Below are positions 51,511 through 60,077 of a stretch of DNA of 64,000 nucleotides, piece after piece. The position numbers were made by a program, and so were the translations under genes. The notes below the pieces were generated by a model, which was not told the origin of the DNA, made no database searches, and saw only the letters and a list, made by a program, of their open reading frames with translations. Source of the stretch: CAZJUP01 sp964549275 (GTDB lineage: Bacteria > Fidelibacterota > Marinisomatia > Marinisomatales > TCS55); NCBI GenBank assembly GCA_964549275.1, contig CAZJUP010000012.1, forward strand, positions 4,234-68,233, given 5' to 3'. Numbering within the stretch: position 1 is the stretch's first letter; each line of letters starts with the position of its first letter.

Positions 51511-52434
51511 TTATTTCAATAAAGACTTAACCCTGTCTTCCTTTCCTTGATTAGCTTTGGCAATCATTTCTCCGATAAGACCGATAGAAAAGAACTGTAT
51601 TCCAATTACAATAATTAAGATCCCAAACATCAATAATGCCATGTGTTTTGCAAAAGGCTCGCCAAGACCATATTTAAGATATAATATATATATTTCAATT
51701 CCTGTTCCAATTGAAAATGTTAACATTCCGATTTGCCCGAATAAATAGAGTGGACTTTGAGTATATTTTCCTAAAAACAAAATTGAAACCAAATCAAAGA
51801 ACCCGTGAAACAATCGTGAACCACCATACTTAGTTATACCATATTTTCGAGGTCTATGGTTTACGATAATTTCTGAAACCTTAAAATTCTTTTGTCCGGC
51901 CAGGGCAGGGATATAGCGATGCCGTCCTCCATAAATATCCAAGGTTTTTACCACAGATTTTTTATAAATCTTTAATCCACAATTAAAATCATGGATCTTT
52001 ACACCAGTCACTAGTCGCGTCACGATGTTAAATATTTTTGAAGGAAAAGTTTTTGATAAGGGATCTTTTCTCTCCTTTTTCCACCCGGAAACCAGGTCAA
52101 ACCCTTCTTCAAGTTTTTGAATTAAATTTTGGATTTCAGCTGGATCATCCTGCAAATCTGCATCCATTGTAACGATATAATCACCATCGGCATATTTAAA
52201 CCCTTCCGAAAGGGCTGCAGCTTTCCCATAGTTTCGATGAAATTGAATCAGAGACACAAATTCTTCCTGCTCTGATAAAGTTTTAAGAAATTCTAATGAA
52301 CCATCAGATGAACCATCATCAATAAATAGAATTTCGTAAGGCGAAAAAGACTTCAATGCATCTTTTAATTGTTTTACCAATTCTGGCAAGGAGCCTATTT
52401 CGTTATAAACAGGAATTACAACTGATATTTTCAT
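51511..52434 (-). CDS. Polyprenyl-phosphate glycosyltransferase (GT2, DPM1/GtrB-like)
   Basis: A 307-residue enzyme with a GT-A domain (VVIPVYNEIGSLPELVKQL, FIDDGSSDGSLEFL, MDADLQDDP as DxD) and two C-terminal transmembrane helices (about 230-255 and 265-292). This build is that of enzymes that attach one sugar to undecaprenyl phosphate (GtrB/ArnC class), supplying the lipid-linked donor for GT-C enzymes. The YfhO-like protein in this block is an obvious possible user, though this is inference. Overlaps the LolB-like gene by 4 bases. Confidence 0.9.
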   Translation of the reverse strand: MKISVVIPVYNEIGSLPELVKQLKDALKSFSPYEILFIDDGSSDGSLEFLKTLSEQEEFVSLIQFHRNYGKAAALSEGFKYADGDYIVTMDADLQDDPAEIQNLIQKLEEGFDLVSGWKKERKDPLSKTFPSKIFNIVTRLVTGVKIHDFNCGLKIYKKSVVKTLDIYGGRHRYIPALAGQKNFKVSEIIVNHRPRKYGITKYGGSRLFHGFFDLVSILFLGKYTQSPLYLFGQIGMLTFSIGTGIEIYILYLKYGLGEPFAKHMALLMFGILIIVIGIQFFSIGLIGEMIAKANQGKEDRVKSLLK

Positions 52435-53051
52435 AATGAATCCATTTCCACCACGGGAATCGATGCGGGTATTGGTTTAATTAAATGTGGATATTGCTCA
52501 CCATATTCGCGTTTACTAATGGTCAGAACAACTTGTTGGTGCCCTTCATCCAAATCATAAGAAACTCTAGAGACAAGTGGCCCCATTTCTGTCATTTCAG
52601 AATAGATTTGAATTTGACCGGTTAAAATTGAGTTTTCATCCTGCTGTACCACCGATTCCGGAAATTTTCCCCAAAGAATAGATAATAATTCCTGAGGATT
52701 TGTCAACTCCAGAAACGGGAGCGTCATCAGGATAGATTCAGCTGTATATCGCTGATGGTGCAACAAATCCCACGCTTCAAATGTATGATGATTTATGATG
52801 AGAAAAAGGGTCTTTCGTCCAAGGAGATCCTTAAACTGAATATAGGATGAATCTTGTGTTGATGTAAAAGAATAATTTAATCGGCCATTTATTTTACCTG
52901 AAGAAATAACGTGTCCTGACCCCCTGCAGGTCAATGTGGTTATTTCCACATTTTCATACGCCGCAGGGGATTCAACGATAGTTTTCCGATTAATCGTATT
53001 TTTCAGTGTCGTACAGCCAGTGACGAATACCATTATAAAAATGATGGACAA
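52431..53051 (-). CDS. LolB/DUF4292-like outer-membrane lipoprotein
   Basis: A 206-residue lipoprotein; signal peptide ends in the lipobox VTGC (Cys13). The mature part resembles the LolA/LolB half-barrel fold: GKINGRLNYSFTS, then YIQFKDLLGRKTLFLIINHHTFEAWDLLHHQRYTAE, and a PQELLSILWGKFPES segment at the place where LolB has its helix before the lid. LolB accepts lipoproteins from LolA at the outer membrane. LolB is usually missing outside Beta- and Gammaproteobacteria; in FCB genomes such proteins are labelled DUF4292, so the role is uncertain. It lies between the TPR lipoprotein (10 bases) and the polyprenyl-phosphate GT2. Confidence 0.72.
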   Translation of the reverse strand: MSIIFIMVFVTGCTTLKNTINRKTIVESPAAYENVEITTLTCRGSGHVISSGKINGRLNYSFTSTQDSSYIQFKDLLGRKTLFLIINHHTFEAWDLLHHQRYTAESILMTLPFLELTNPQELLSILWGKFPESVVQQDENSILTGQIQIYSEMTEMGPLVSRVSYDLDEGHQQVVLTISKREYGEQYPHLIKPIPASIPVVEMDSL

Positions 53052-53061
53052 GTATGGGATA

Positions 53062-54666
53062 TTATTGAGGATTGATTTTTCCTTTCAACCGACTATTATC
53101 TTTATCCAAATCCCATGCTTTAATATAGGCTTCTTTTGCTTTATCAGGATTATCCATTAATAACAAAACATCTCCCAAATGCTCTAAAACAACCGGATTT
53201 TTTTCATCTAACTCGATGGAATCCGAGATAAATTTCAAGGCTTTTTTATATTCATTTAATTTAAAATAAATCCAACCCATTGTATCCAGGTAAGCTGAAT
53301 TTTTCGGCTCGAGATCCACAGCCTTTTCCACCATCTCTAAAGCACGATCCAGTTGGGTTTCCCTTTCAACTAGACTATAAGCAAAATTATTATACGCCTG
53401 TGCATCTGTACTGTCTGATTTAATTAATTCGACATAAATAGAATCAGATTTTTCCCAATTTTTAATGGTGTCGAATAAAATAGCGAGAGAATGTTTCACC
53501 TGTCTGGAATGCGGTTGGATTAGGGCTGCATTTTGGAAAAAAGTTTCCGCATTAGTATAATCTCTTTTTCGGTTGTAACCTAATCCCAAAACATACTGAA
53601 CAGAAAATACACCGGAAAATGTTTCAGATACAGGTCTGAGTATATTGACAGCTGTTTCATTATCATTCAAATTCATCGCCGATAATGCACGATTAATATA
53701 CCCTCGAGGATCATCTGGAAATTGGATGATGTATTTATCGCTATAAATATTCACAGAATCATATTCTGCAGTTTCCATAAACATATCGATAAGTATTGCC
53801 TCATAATCAGGATTATCAGGGTCTAAACGAGTGGCTTGATTTAGGGCATCGAAAGCTTCATCCATCGATTTCAATTTAAATGCAAGCAACCCTATCTGGG
53901 CCAAACGACGTGGAGATACACCATAGGAAGTGTTTAACTCCCTTAAAATATTGATTCCTTCATTATAGTGTTTCAGATGCAAAACAAGTTCGATATAGGT
54001 TTTTAAATATGGAGGATGATCCGGCTCAATTAAAATTAATTGTTGATAAATGGCCTCAGCCGTTTCATGCTTTCCGATTCTAAGGGAAAATTTTCCAGCA
54101 GTCTCAAGATAATCCAACCGAGTCTGATCTAATTCAAAGGCTTTCCGATAGGAATCAATCACACTTTCAAAATCCTGATTCACTTTTGCCAATTCAGCCA
54201 ATGCAACTCGATAAGATGCATTTTTCGGTTCTTGGATTGCCAAGCGTTCAAACTGAACTCGCGCGAGTTCATATCTCTTTTGCAGCACATAGTGATTGGC
54301 GAGTAATTCTCTCGCTTGAACGTCTGCTGAATCCAATTCCAAAGCCTGTTTAAGGTGAAATTCTGCTTTTTCAGCTTTTCCCAGGTTCCAGTAAGATTCT
54401 GCAAGAGCTGTATGGATTGGACCTGCCTTTGGATCCAGTTCCAATGCATCTTGGAATTCAATTACAGCCATGGGAAAGTTTCCCTGGGTCATATACATTT
54501 GACCATCCATAAAATGCTTTAAGGCTTCCGGGTTTGCCTCATTTTCAATTGCAGGTTTGTTTATATTTTGAACAGAACCTGGTGATGGTTTAGAGGGATG
54601 AATGCAGGAATAAAATACTACTAGAATCATTCCCATAAATATATGGGTCATAATCTTATGAAACAT
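53062..54666 (-). CDS. TPR-repeat lipoprotein
   Basis: A 534-residue lipoprotein (lipobox FYSC, Cys21) composed almost entirely of tetratricopeptide repeats, at least a dozen from residue about 48 to 525, with the W-L-G-Y-A-F-A-P pattern visible (for example IHTALAESYWNLGKAEKAEFHLKQALELDP-like units). TPR scaffolds organise protein complexes. Neighbours suggest a place in outer-membrane assembly or glycan export, but the partner is not identifiable. A 50-base gap separates it from the GGDEF gene upstream. Confidence 0.9.
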   Translation of the reverse strand: MFHKIMTHIFMGMILVVFYSCIHPSKPSPGSVQNINKPAIENEANPEALKHFMDGQMYMTQGNFPMAVIEFQDALELDPKAGPIHTALAESYWNLGKAEKAEFHLKQALELDSADVQARELLANHYVLQKRYELARVQFERLAIQEPKNASYRVALAELAKVNQDFESVIDSYRKAFELDQTRLDYLETAGKFSLRIGKHETAEAIYQQLILIEPDHPPYLKTYIELVLHLKHYNEGINILRELNTSYGVSPRRLAQIGLLAFKLKSMDEAFDALNQATRLDPDNPDYEAILIDMFMETAEYDSVNIYSDKYIIQFPDDPRGYINRALSAMNLNDNETAVNILRPVSETFSGVFSVQYVLGLGYNRKRDYTNAETFFQNAALIQPHSRQVKHSLAILFDTIKNWEKSDSIYVELIKSDSTDAQAYNNFAYSLVERETQLDRALEMVEKAVDLEPKNSAYLDTMGWIYFKLNEYKKALKFISDSIELDEKNPVVLEHLGDVLLLMDNPDKAKEAYIKAWDLDKDNSRLKGKINPQ

Positions 54667-54716
54667 TTAACTCGTCCTTTATAATTCTTACAAACTCTAC
54701 GTACACCATTTCTATT

Positions 54717-56432
54717 TTAGCCCGAGGGGGTTTTTACGGATTTTTCATAGACTGTAACAGCATTACCGCCATGTTGTTTTGTTTTGTACATTGCTTTGTC
54801 CGCATTTGCAATCAACGCCCTCATTTCATCAGCATCACCCGGAAATCCTGCCAAACCAGCACTAATGGTCATTTGGACTTTTATCCCCTCTTTTTCAAAA
54901 ACAAAATTGGAGATATTTTCTACAATTCGTTTCGCCACAGGCAATGAATGGGAGATATCAGTATTCACTAAAACAACGGAAAATTCTTCTCCACCATAAC
55001 GCCCGACAACGTCTATGGTTCGAACACTTAATTTGATAAGGTTCGCTACCTCTTTCAAAACAAAGTCACCATATAAATGACCATAATTATCATTAATAGA
55101 CTTAAACTTATCTAAATCTAAAACAATTAAAACCAAATTATGGTCAAACCGACTTGCTCTACTCACTTCTTCTTCAAACCGCTCCATAAATGCTTTGTGA
55201 TTCAGCAAACCGGTTAATCCATCATGAATAGCATTTAAGTGCATTTGTTTATAGGCATCCTGCCAGGATAAAATGGATCCCATTGTGTTTGCCAATATCT
55301 CTAACAAATGTTGATCAGTTAAACTATACAATTTTGACTTTACCCGTTCAAGACTAATTACACCCATAGGAATCCCATTCAATTGAATGGGGATACTTAA
55401 AATAGACATGAAGTTATATTCATCTCTATCCCCCTCCCTAAACCGATTCATTCCCGGGTACTCTGCCGCCCATGAATTTGAGCGAATTATATTATTCTGG
55501 TGCATAGCTAATCCATGTATACAGTGCTCTATATTAAATTCCGTTTCAGCAACAGCGTCTTCCTGCATTCCGTCTACTAGGATTATTTTCGCTTTTGGAC
55601 CATGGTTTTCTTTTAGGGCAATGGTCAATTTATCGTATTGGAAAAAAGCGCGACAAAGTCCTTGGATAGATTCTGCCAATTCTGATATATCTGACCTTAC
55701 TTCTAAACTATCGAACAAATTGGTTATCCTCGCCTGAAAATAACTTTCCACCCTGAGTTGTTCAAGATTCTCCAAGTCCTCCATTCCTCTTGAAATAAAA
55801 TTTGTCATTTCCGTTAAAATGAGACTATCTCGTTCCTGAATACTGGAAAAATGTTCCACCAATACTATAAGGCATCCTGCCCGTACATTTTTATACATGA
55901 GAGGAATTCCAATTACAGTTTCACTTCCTCGCCAGGTTCTTTCAGAAAAAATCTCTTCCCAACCTCCAATGTTATCCTGTCGACGTATGTTTTGAACCGT
56001 CTTACTTTGTATAATGGTTGCAACCATTTCATTTTCACTTTTAATAAAATCTTTAAAATCAGAACCTGTAGAAGCTTGAAGTGTATATCCGTCGGAAGCG
56101 GCATCATGGATATAGACACAAGATTCATAATCCAATTGGATTGCCTTTATGGCATTTAATACAGATTTAATTAATGATTGATAATGGTCTTGAATTACGC
56201 CCTCAGATAAAGGAAGGGACATTGCTGAATCTTTAGCTTGACTCTCTATCTCAGTGGTCTGAGCTTTGGGTTTATCTTGAGAAAATGCAAATTTATAGAG
56301 GATTGCAGTCAAGAGCCCAATTGTTAGTCCCTTAAGAATAAATACGGAATACCCTGCCTCGAGCTTCACAGTCAGGATAACAAAAGCCAAAGCAAACATG
56401 AGGATAGAAGCGATCTGACGGCGAAATTTCAT
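54717..56432 (-). CDS. GAF-GGDEF protein, probable diguanylate cyclase
   Basis: The start is set at ATG 56430-56432 (MKFRRQIAS). The earlier ATG (56474) lies inside the terminator hairpin of the upstream anti-sigma gene. About 571 residues: two N-terminal membrane helices (about 5-45), one or two GAF-like sensor domains (about 90-240 and 265-385), then a GGDEF domain with the intact RYGGEEF active loop and the preceding LDLDKFKSINDNYGH. The intact motif predicts c-di-GMP synthesis. A typical RxxD inhibitory site is not clearly seen. No EAL or PilZ protein lies in the window, so the target is unknown. Confidence 0.88.
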   Translation of the reverse strand: MKFRRQIASILMFALAFVILTVKLEAGYSVFILKGLTIGLLTAILYKFAFSQDKPKAQTTEIESQAKDSAMSLPLSEGVIQDHYQSLIKSVLNAIKAIQLDYESCVYIHDAASDGYTLQASTGSDFKDFIKSENEMVATIIQSKTVQNIRRQDNIGGWEEIFSERTWRGSETVIGIPLMYKNVRAGCLIVLVEHFSSIQERDSLILTEMTNFISRGMEDLENLEQLRVESYFQARITNLFDSLEVRSDISELAESIQGLCRAFFQYDKLTIALKENHGPKAKIILVDGMQEDAVAETEFNIEHCIHGLAMHQNNIIRSNSWAAEYPGMNRFREGDRDEYNFMSILSIPIQLNGIPMGVISLERVKSKLYSLTDQHLLEILANTMGSILSWQDAYKQMHLNAIHDGLTGLLNHKAFMERFEEEVSRASRFDHNLVLIVLDLDKFKSINDNYGHLYGDFVLKEVANLIKLSVRTIDVVGRYGGEEFSVVLVNTDISHSLPVAKRIVENISNFVFEKEGIKVQMTISAGLAGFPGDADEMRALIANADKAMYKTKQHGGNAVTVYEKSVKTPSG

Positions 56433-56445
56433 CTCATAAATTAAA

Positions 56446-56485
56446 AATCCCCGGGAAGAAATACTGCACTTCATCTCCGGGGATT
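56446..56485 (-). terminator. Terminator after the sigma/anti-sigma genes
   Basis: Perfect 9-bp inverted repeat AATCCCCGG (56446-56454) / CCGGGGATT (56477-56485) with a 22-base loop. On the minus strand it lies 20 bases beyond the anti-sigma stop and is followed by TTTTTAATTT. The long loop makes it a moderate terminator. It covers an alternative GGDEF start codon. Confidence 0.6.
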
Positions 56486-56504
56486 AAAAAAGAAATAAAT
56501 GGGG

Positions 56505-57065
56505 TTATCGTTGGTCTTTTACCAAAGAAATTTTGTTTTCCAAATTATACCGTTTTTCAGGAATCATATCCAGAGAATCAGAACTATCAGGTTCAGATTC
56601 AACAAATATTGGCTCATTTGAAGAATTTGGAATGGTGGGGTTACCTGGTGCAAAGTCTTGGACATTGGATTGGGAAATAGCAGGTTTATCCATGAATGGT
56701 AGATTGGAATTTTCCGGTAATAATTCCTTTCCAACCCATACAAATGCCACAACTAAAACGGACATTAAACCCGCATATAATGGCGTAAAACCCAAAATTT
56801 TCGGTGTTCTTTTTCCGGATTGTTTTTTTGAAGGACGATTTTTTTCAAAATCAATTCTTCGACTTAAATTTGGCATAAAGTTTTCTGAAGTAGATACCGT
56901 GGGCATATTTTTCATCAAATTCATCGTATTTTTAATGGAGTCAACCACCTGATTCATATCCGGATTTTTGCTTAAATACGACTCAAATTCTTTCCGCTCT
57001 TTCAAACTTAATTCATTATCCAGATAAGCAGAAATAGCATCTTCAAACTGATAACGATCCATCAA
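56505..57065 (-). CDS. Putative anti-sigma factor lacking zinc-ligand cysteines
   Basis: A 186-residue protein. The N-terminal helical domain (AISAYLDNELSLKERKEFESYL) has the shape and spacing of the anti-sigma zinc-finger (HC2) domain, but the His-x3-Cys-x2-Cys ligands are absent. One transmembrane helix (about 93-111) is followed by a periplasmic tail rich in Asn, Ser and Pro. It is 12 bases downstream of the ECF sigma gene, the usual place for the cognate anti-sigma. Tail proteolysis by DegP-like enzymes could release the sigma factor, though no cleavage motif is visible. Confidence 0.78.
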   Translation of the reverse strand: MMDRYQFEDAISAYLDNELSLKERKEFESYLSKNPDMNQVVDSIKNTMNLMKNMPTVSTSENFMPNLSRRIDFEKNRPSKKQSGKRTPKILGFTPLYAGLMSVLVVAFVWVGKELLPENSNLPFMDKPAISQSNVQDFAPGNPTIPNSSNEPIFVESEPDSSDSLDMIPEKRYNLENKISLVKDQR

Positions 57066-57077
57066 ATCAATAATCTC

Positions 57078-57650
57078 CTATTTAAATTCTTTTAAATCTT
57101 TTTGTAATTGAAGCCTTGCCCGGTTTATCCGTGATTTTACCGTACCCAGCGGCACATCGACTATCTTACTGATTTCTTCATAAGAAAGTTCCTGTATATC
57201 TCGTAAAATAACAACTGTTCTGAAATGGAGGGGTAATTTTTGAATGGCGGCCTGAATTTGCTTTTCGGTATAATGGCTTTGGACAACCTCATCTGTCTCA
57301 GGCTGTACTGCCGGAAGTTCATAATCTCTGTCTTCGGGACCGATTTGGCTAAGATTCGTCACTTTGTGACGCTTTTTCTTTCGCAATTCTGTTTTAGCTA
57401 AATTTCCTGCGATGGTATAAATCCATGTAGAAAATTTTGCTATACTTCTATAATAATCTTTATGAGTATATAATTTTAATAAAGTGTCTTGTACAATATC
57501 TTCAGATTGTTCGGGGTCATTTATAAATCGATAAATAAACGTCATGAGTTTATCTCGATATCGATTAACCAGTTCCACATAGGCTTGTTCATCTCCTTTC
57601 TGAAACCGGCCGATTAACTCTTCATCAGTGTATTGAAAAAGGCTATCCAT
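57078..57650 (-). CDS. ECF (RpoE-type) RNA polymerase sigma factor
   Basis: About 190 residues from ATG 57648-57650, chosen because MDSLFQYTDEELIGRFQKGDEQAY is the usual ECF start and the overlap with holA shrinks from 53 to 8 bases. Region 2 (about 20-88) contains FIYRFINDPEQSEDIVQDTLLKLY and FSTWIYTIAGNLAKTELRK; region 4 (about 135-185) contains LPLHFRTVVILRDIQELSYEEISKIVDVPLGTVKSRINRAR (recognition helix). An acidic linker of about 45 residues lies between. Paired with the downstream anti-sigma. Confidence 0.92.
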   Translation of the reverse strand: MDSLFQYTDEELIGRFQKGDEQAYVELVNRYRDKLMTFIYRFINDPEQSEDIVQDTLLKLYTHKDYYRSIAKFSTWIYTIAGNLAKTELRKKKRHKVTNLSQIGPEDRDYELPAVQPETDEVVQSHYTEKQIQAAIQKLPLHFRTVVILRDIQELSYEEISKIVDVPLGTVKSRINRARLQLQKDLKEFK

Positions 57651-58647
57651 TTCCCAAGGTGGTAAATATGAATTCGGTGATGACGGATTGATCATTTACT
57701 GTAGAAGTTTTAATACGCTTATCAATTTCTCCAAGGTGGTTCAGCGCAGATGTAATTTCCTCTTTTTTATATTGATTCGCATATAGTTCTAATTCCTCAT
57801 TGACTTTTTTAGATAATTGACTGAAACTATATTGTGTCGGTTTTGTTCCTGATGGCATTTTAATAAATAATAATTTTTGAAAAAATTCAGTCAATGGATA
57901 AATCAGCCCAAGCATATTAATGTCACTTTTTACCAATGCTTGGCCTAATTTCAGAGATAAGGGCAAATTTTTTCTACCTAAATATCGAAAAAACTCGTAC
58001 TGCTTATATTCTCTTTTCCATCCCCCAAATTGCTCTACAAATTCCGAAGTCAGTTCCCCTGGACTTTCCAGAGCAAGGCAAACTTTATCTACTTCATTTT
58101 TAATATGCATTAGTGAATCTCCACCAATATCGATAAAGGATTGTACAATATCCTTCGAAATTTCTTCCATACCGTTTTCTTTGAAAAAGTGTCGAATCCA
58201 TTTTTCTAATTGATTTTCGAATGGGGTTGAACAGGAAATGGGTTGAGTAATCTTAATCAAGGCTTTAATAAAGGCTAATTTGTCGCTCCAATCGTCATAG
58301 CTTATGATTAAACAGTGATTATCCAAAGGATTTTTACAGTAATCCAGTAATTCATCTTTGCATTTTTTAGACTGAATTGAAGTTGGATTCCTGACGACAA
58401 ATAATTTTTTACTAGTAAATAAATCAGTTGAGTTTAGCGTGTCAAGTATCTCTTGACCTTTCATGTCATCCGGGAGTAAATATTGTTTCACCGGGGGTTC
58501 ATTCCCAAAAAACACACTTTCAGCAGTTTGAATAAAATGCTGCTGTAAATATTGATCATTCCCCAAAAGAAAATAAACAGATTGAGTTTTTCCCGTTTCT
58601 AATCCCCGGATAGCTGCATCAAAATCGACAGCATTAATTTTTCCCAT
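57643..58647 (-). CDS. holA: DNA polymerase III delta subunit
   Basis: About 334 residues from ATG 58645-58647 (MGKINAVDFDAAIRG), giving a 14-base overlap with the symporter gene; the longer frame adds a Trp-rich stretch unlike HolA. The clamp-loader wrench has an AAA+-like N-terminal domain (VYFLLGNDQYLQQ; LFVVRNP), a central domain (ISCSTPFENQLEKWIRHFFKENGMEIS) and a C-terminal domain (FFRYLGRKNLPLSLKLGQAL). The delta subunit opens the beta clamp. No P-loop is expected and none is seen. Confidence 0.86.
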   Translation of the reverse strand: MGKINAVDFDAAIRGLETGKTQSVYFLLGNDQYLQQHFIQTAESVFFGNEPPVKQYLLPDDMKGQEILDTLNSTDLFTSKKLFVVRNPTSIQSKKCKDELLDYCKNPLDNHCLIISYDDWSDKLAFIKALIKITQPISCSTPFENQLEKWIRHFFKENGMEEISKDIVQSFIDIGGDSLMHIKNEVDKVCLALESPGELTSEFVEQFGGWKREYKQYEFFRYLGRKNLPLSLKLGQALVKSDINMLGLIYPLTEFFQKLLFIKMPSGTKPTQYSFSQLSKKVNEELELYANQYKKEEITSALNHLGEIDKRIKTSTVNDQSVITEFIFTTLGNG

Positions 58648-60076
58648 GATTATCCCAAAGGCTAATTCCCACCAAAACCAATAAGGCCAATGTAAAACTC
58701 GCCAATCGTTCTGTAACAAAGAGTTGAAGATCTGTATTCGCCCATATTATCGTAGATACTGAGCCTGTGACCATACCACCAATGATACCATTTTTTGAGG
58801 TTTTATTCCACCATAATCCCAATAAAATTGCAGGCCCGAATGATGCTCCCAAACCACTCCAGGCATAGGAGACCATTTCGAAAACCATGTCCCTGGATTG
58901 CCAAGCCAAATAAAAAGCTATAATCCCAATGAAAACTGTGAATAATCTCCCAATAGTTAACAAACTTAATTTTTGAGTGAATCCCTTAAAATATTTTCCA
59001 ATCACATCTTCCGTTAATACAGTAGTACTCACTAAAAGTTGGGAATCCGCTGTTGACATCATAGCCGCTATGGCACCAGATATTAGTATCCCTGCAATCC
59101 AGGGGTGCAACAGATTAGTCGCCATTACCGGCATTAATTTTTCTGGGTCTGACAATTGATTCATCGATGTAAGGACTTCACCATTATAGATCAGCAAACC
59201 ATTTTGAATCATTTGAAATCCCACCAAGCCGATAAAAAGGGACCCAAAAAAGCCGGGAACAGCCCAACTATAAGCAATTCGCCTACTAATTTTGATATTT
59301 TCTTCTTTATTAATGGCCATGTATCTGGTCACCAAATGAGGTTGCCCCATATAGCCCAATCCCCAACTTAGTCCCCCTACAGCCCCTATCCAAGCTTCCA
59401 TTCCTTGTTTATAATTAAATAGTGAATTTGGGTTTAAAATTGGGTCATGATTTATTCTAGATAACTCAATCCACCCTGCCAGTGGTAAAATGACCAATGT
59501 ACCAATCATAATTATCCCCTGGATCATATCAGTCCAGGCCACAGCTGTAAATCCTCCCATAATGGTATAGAATACGATAATCAATGCTCCAAGCAACATC
59601 CCTTCCAAATGAGTAATGCCAAAGGTTACGTTTAGAACTTTCCCCGCTCCAGAAAACTGAGCGGCAACATAAAAAGTGAAAAAGAAAGTAATGATGAGCG
59701 ACGCTAAAAACCGAATGAGTCCCGACTCATCATTAAATTTTTTTGAAAGTAACTCAGGCAAGGTTAATGCATTATACAATTCCGTAGCTCTTCTCATGGG
59801 TTTTGCTATTAGTAACCATGAAACAATGATTCCGCTGATACACCCGATTACTGTCCATAATTCGAACAGACCCAACATCAATGCAGCACCAGGTAACCCG
59901 ATAATTAGCCAAGCCGATTCTCCCGAGGCCCGTTCAGAAAAAGCAATTACCCAAGGACCCAGTCGATGGCCACCTAAGGCAAAATCTTTTAAGTTTTTCG
60001 TGCGCTTAGCAGCGTAAATCCCTACGGCCAATATCACCAGGAGGTAAAACGTAAATGTCATCAGTGTCGGTGTCAT
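58634..60076 (-). CDS. putP: PutP-like sodium/proline symporter (SSS family)
   Basis: A 480-residue protein with about 13 hydrophobic segments. It has the PutP-type FALGGHRLGPWVIAFSERASGESAWLIIGLPG (about residues 31-61) and STADSQLLVSTTVLTEDVIGKYF (about 340-362), with the sodium-site Ser/Thr pattern of TM8. This closeness to the proline permease branch, including GERASGESAW-like signature, makes proline a likely substrate; other solutes cannot be excluded. uppP ends 1 base upstream and holA overlaps downstream by 14 bases. Confidence 0.88.
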   Translation of the reverse strand: MTPTLMTFTFYLLVILAVGIYAAKRTKNLKDFALGGHRLGPWVIAFSERASGESAWLIIGLPGAALMLGLFELWTVIGCISGIIVSWLLIAKPMRRATELYNALTLPELLSKKFNDESGLIRFLASLIITFFFTFYVAAQFSGAGKVLNVTFGITHLEGMLLGALIIVFYTIMGGFTAVAWTDMIQGIIMIGTLVILPLAGWIELSRINHDPILNPNSLFNYKQGMEAWIGAVGGLSWGLGYMGQPHLVTRYMAINKEENIKISRRIAYSWAVPGFFGSLFIGLVGFQMIQNGLLIYNGEVLTSMNQLSDPEKLMPVMATNLLHPWIAGILISGAIAAMMSTADSQLLVSTTVLTEDVIGKYFKGFTQKLSLLTIGRLFTVFIGIIAFYLAWQSRDMVFEMVSYAWSGLGASFGPAILLGLWWNKTSKNGIIGGMVTGSVSTIIWANTDLQLFVTERLASFTLALLVLVGISLWDNHGKN

Positions 60077-60077
60077 T

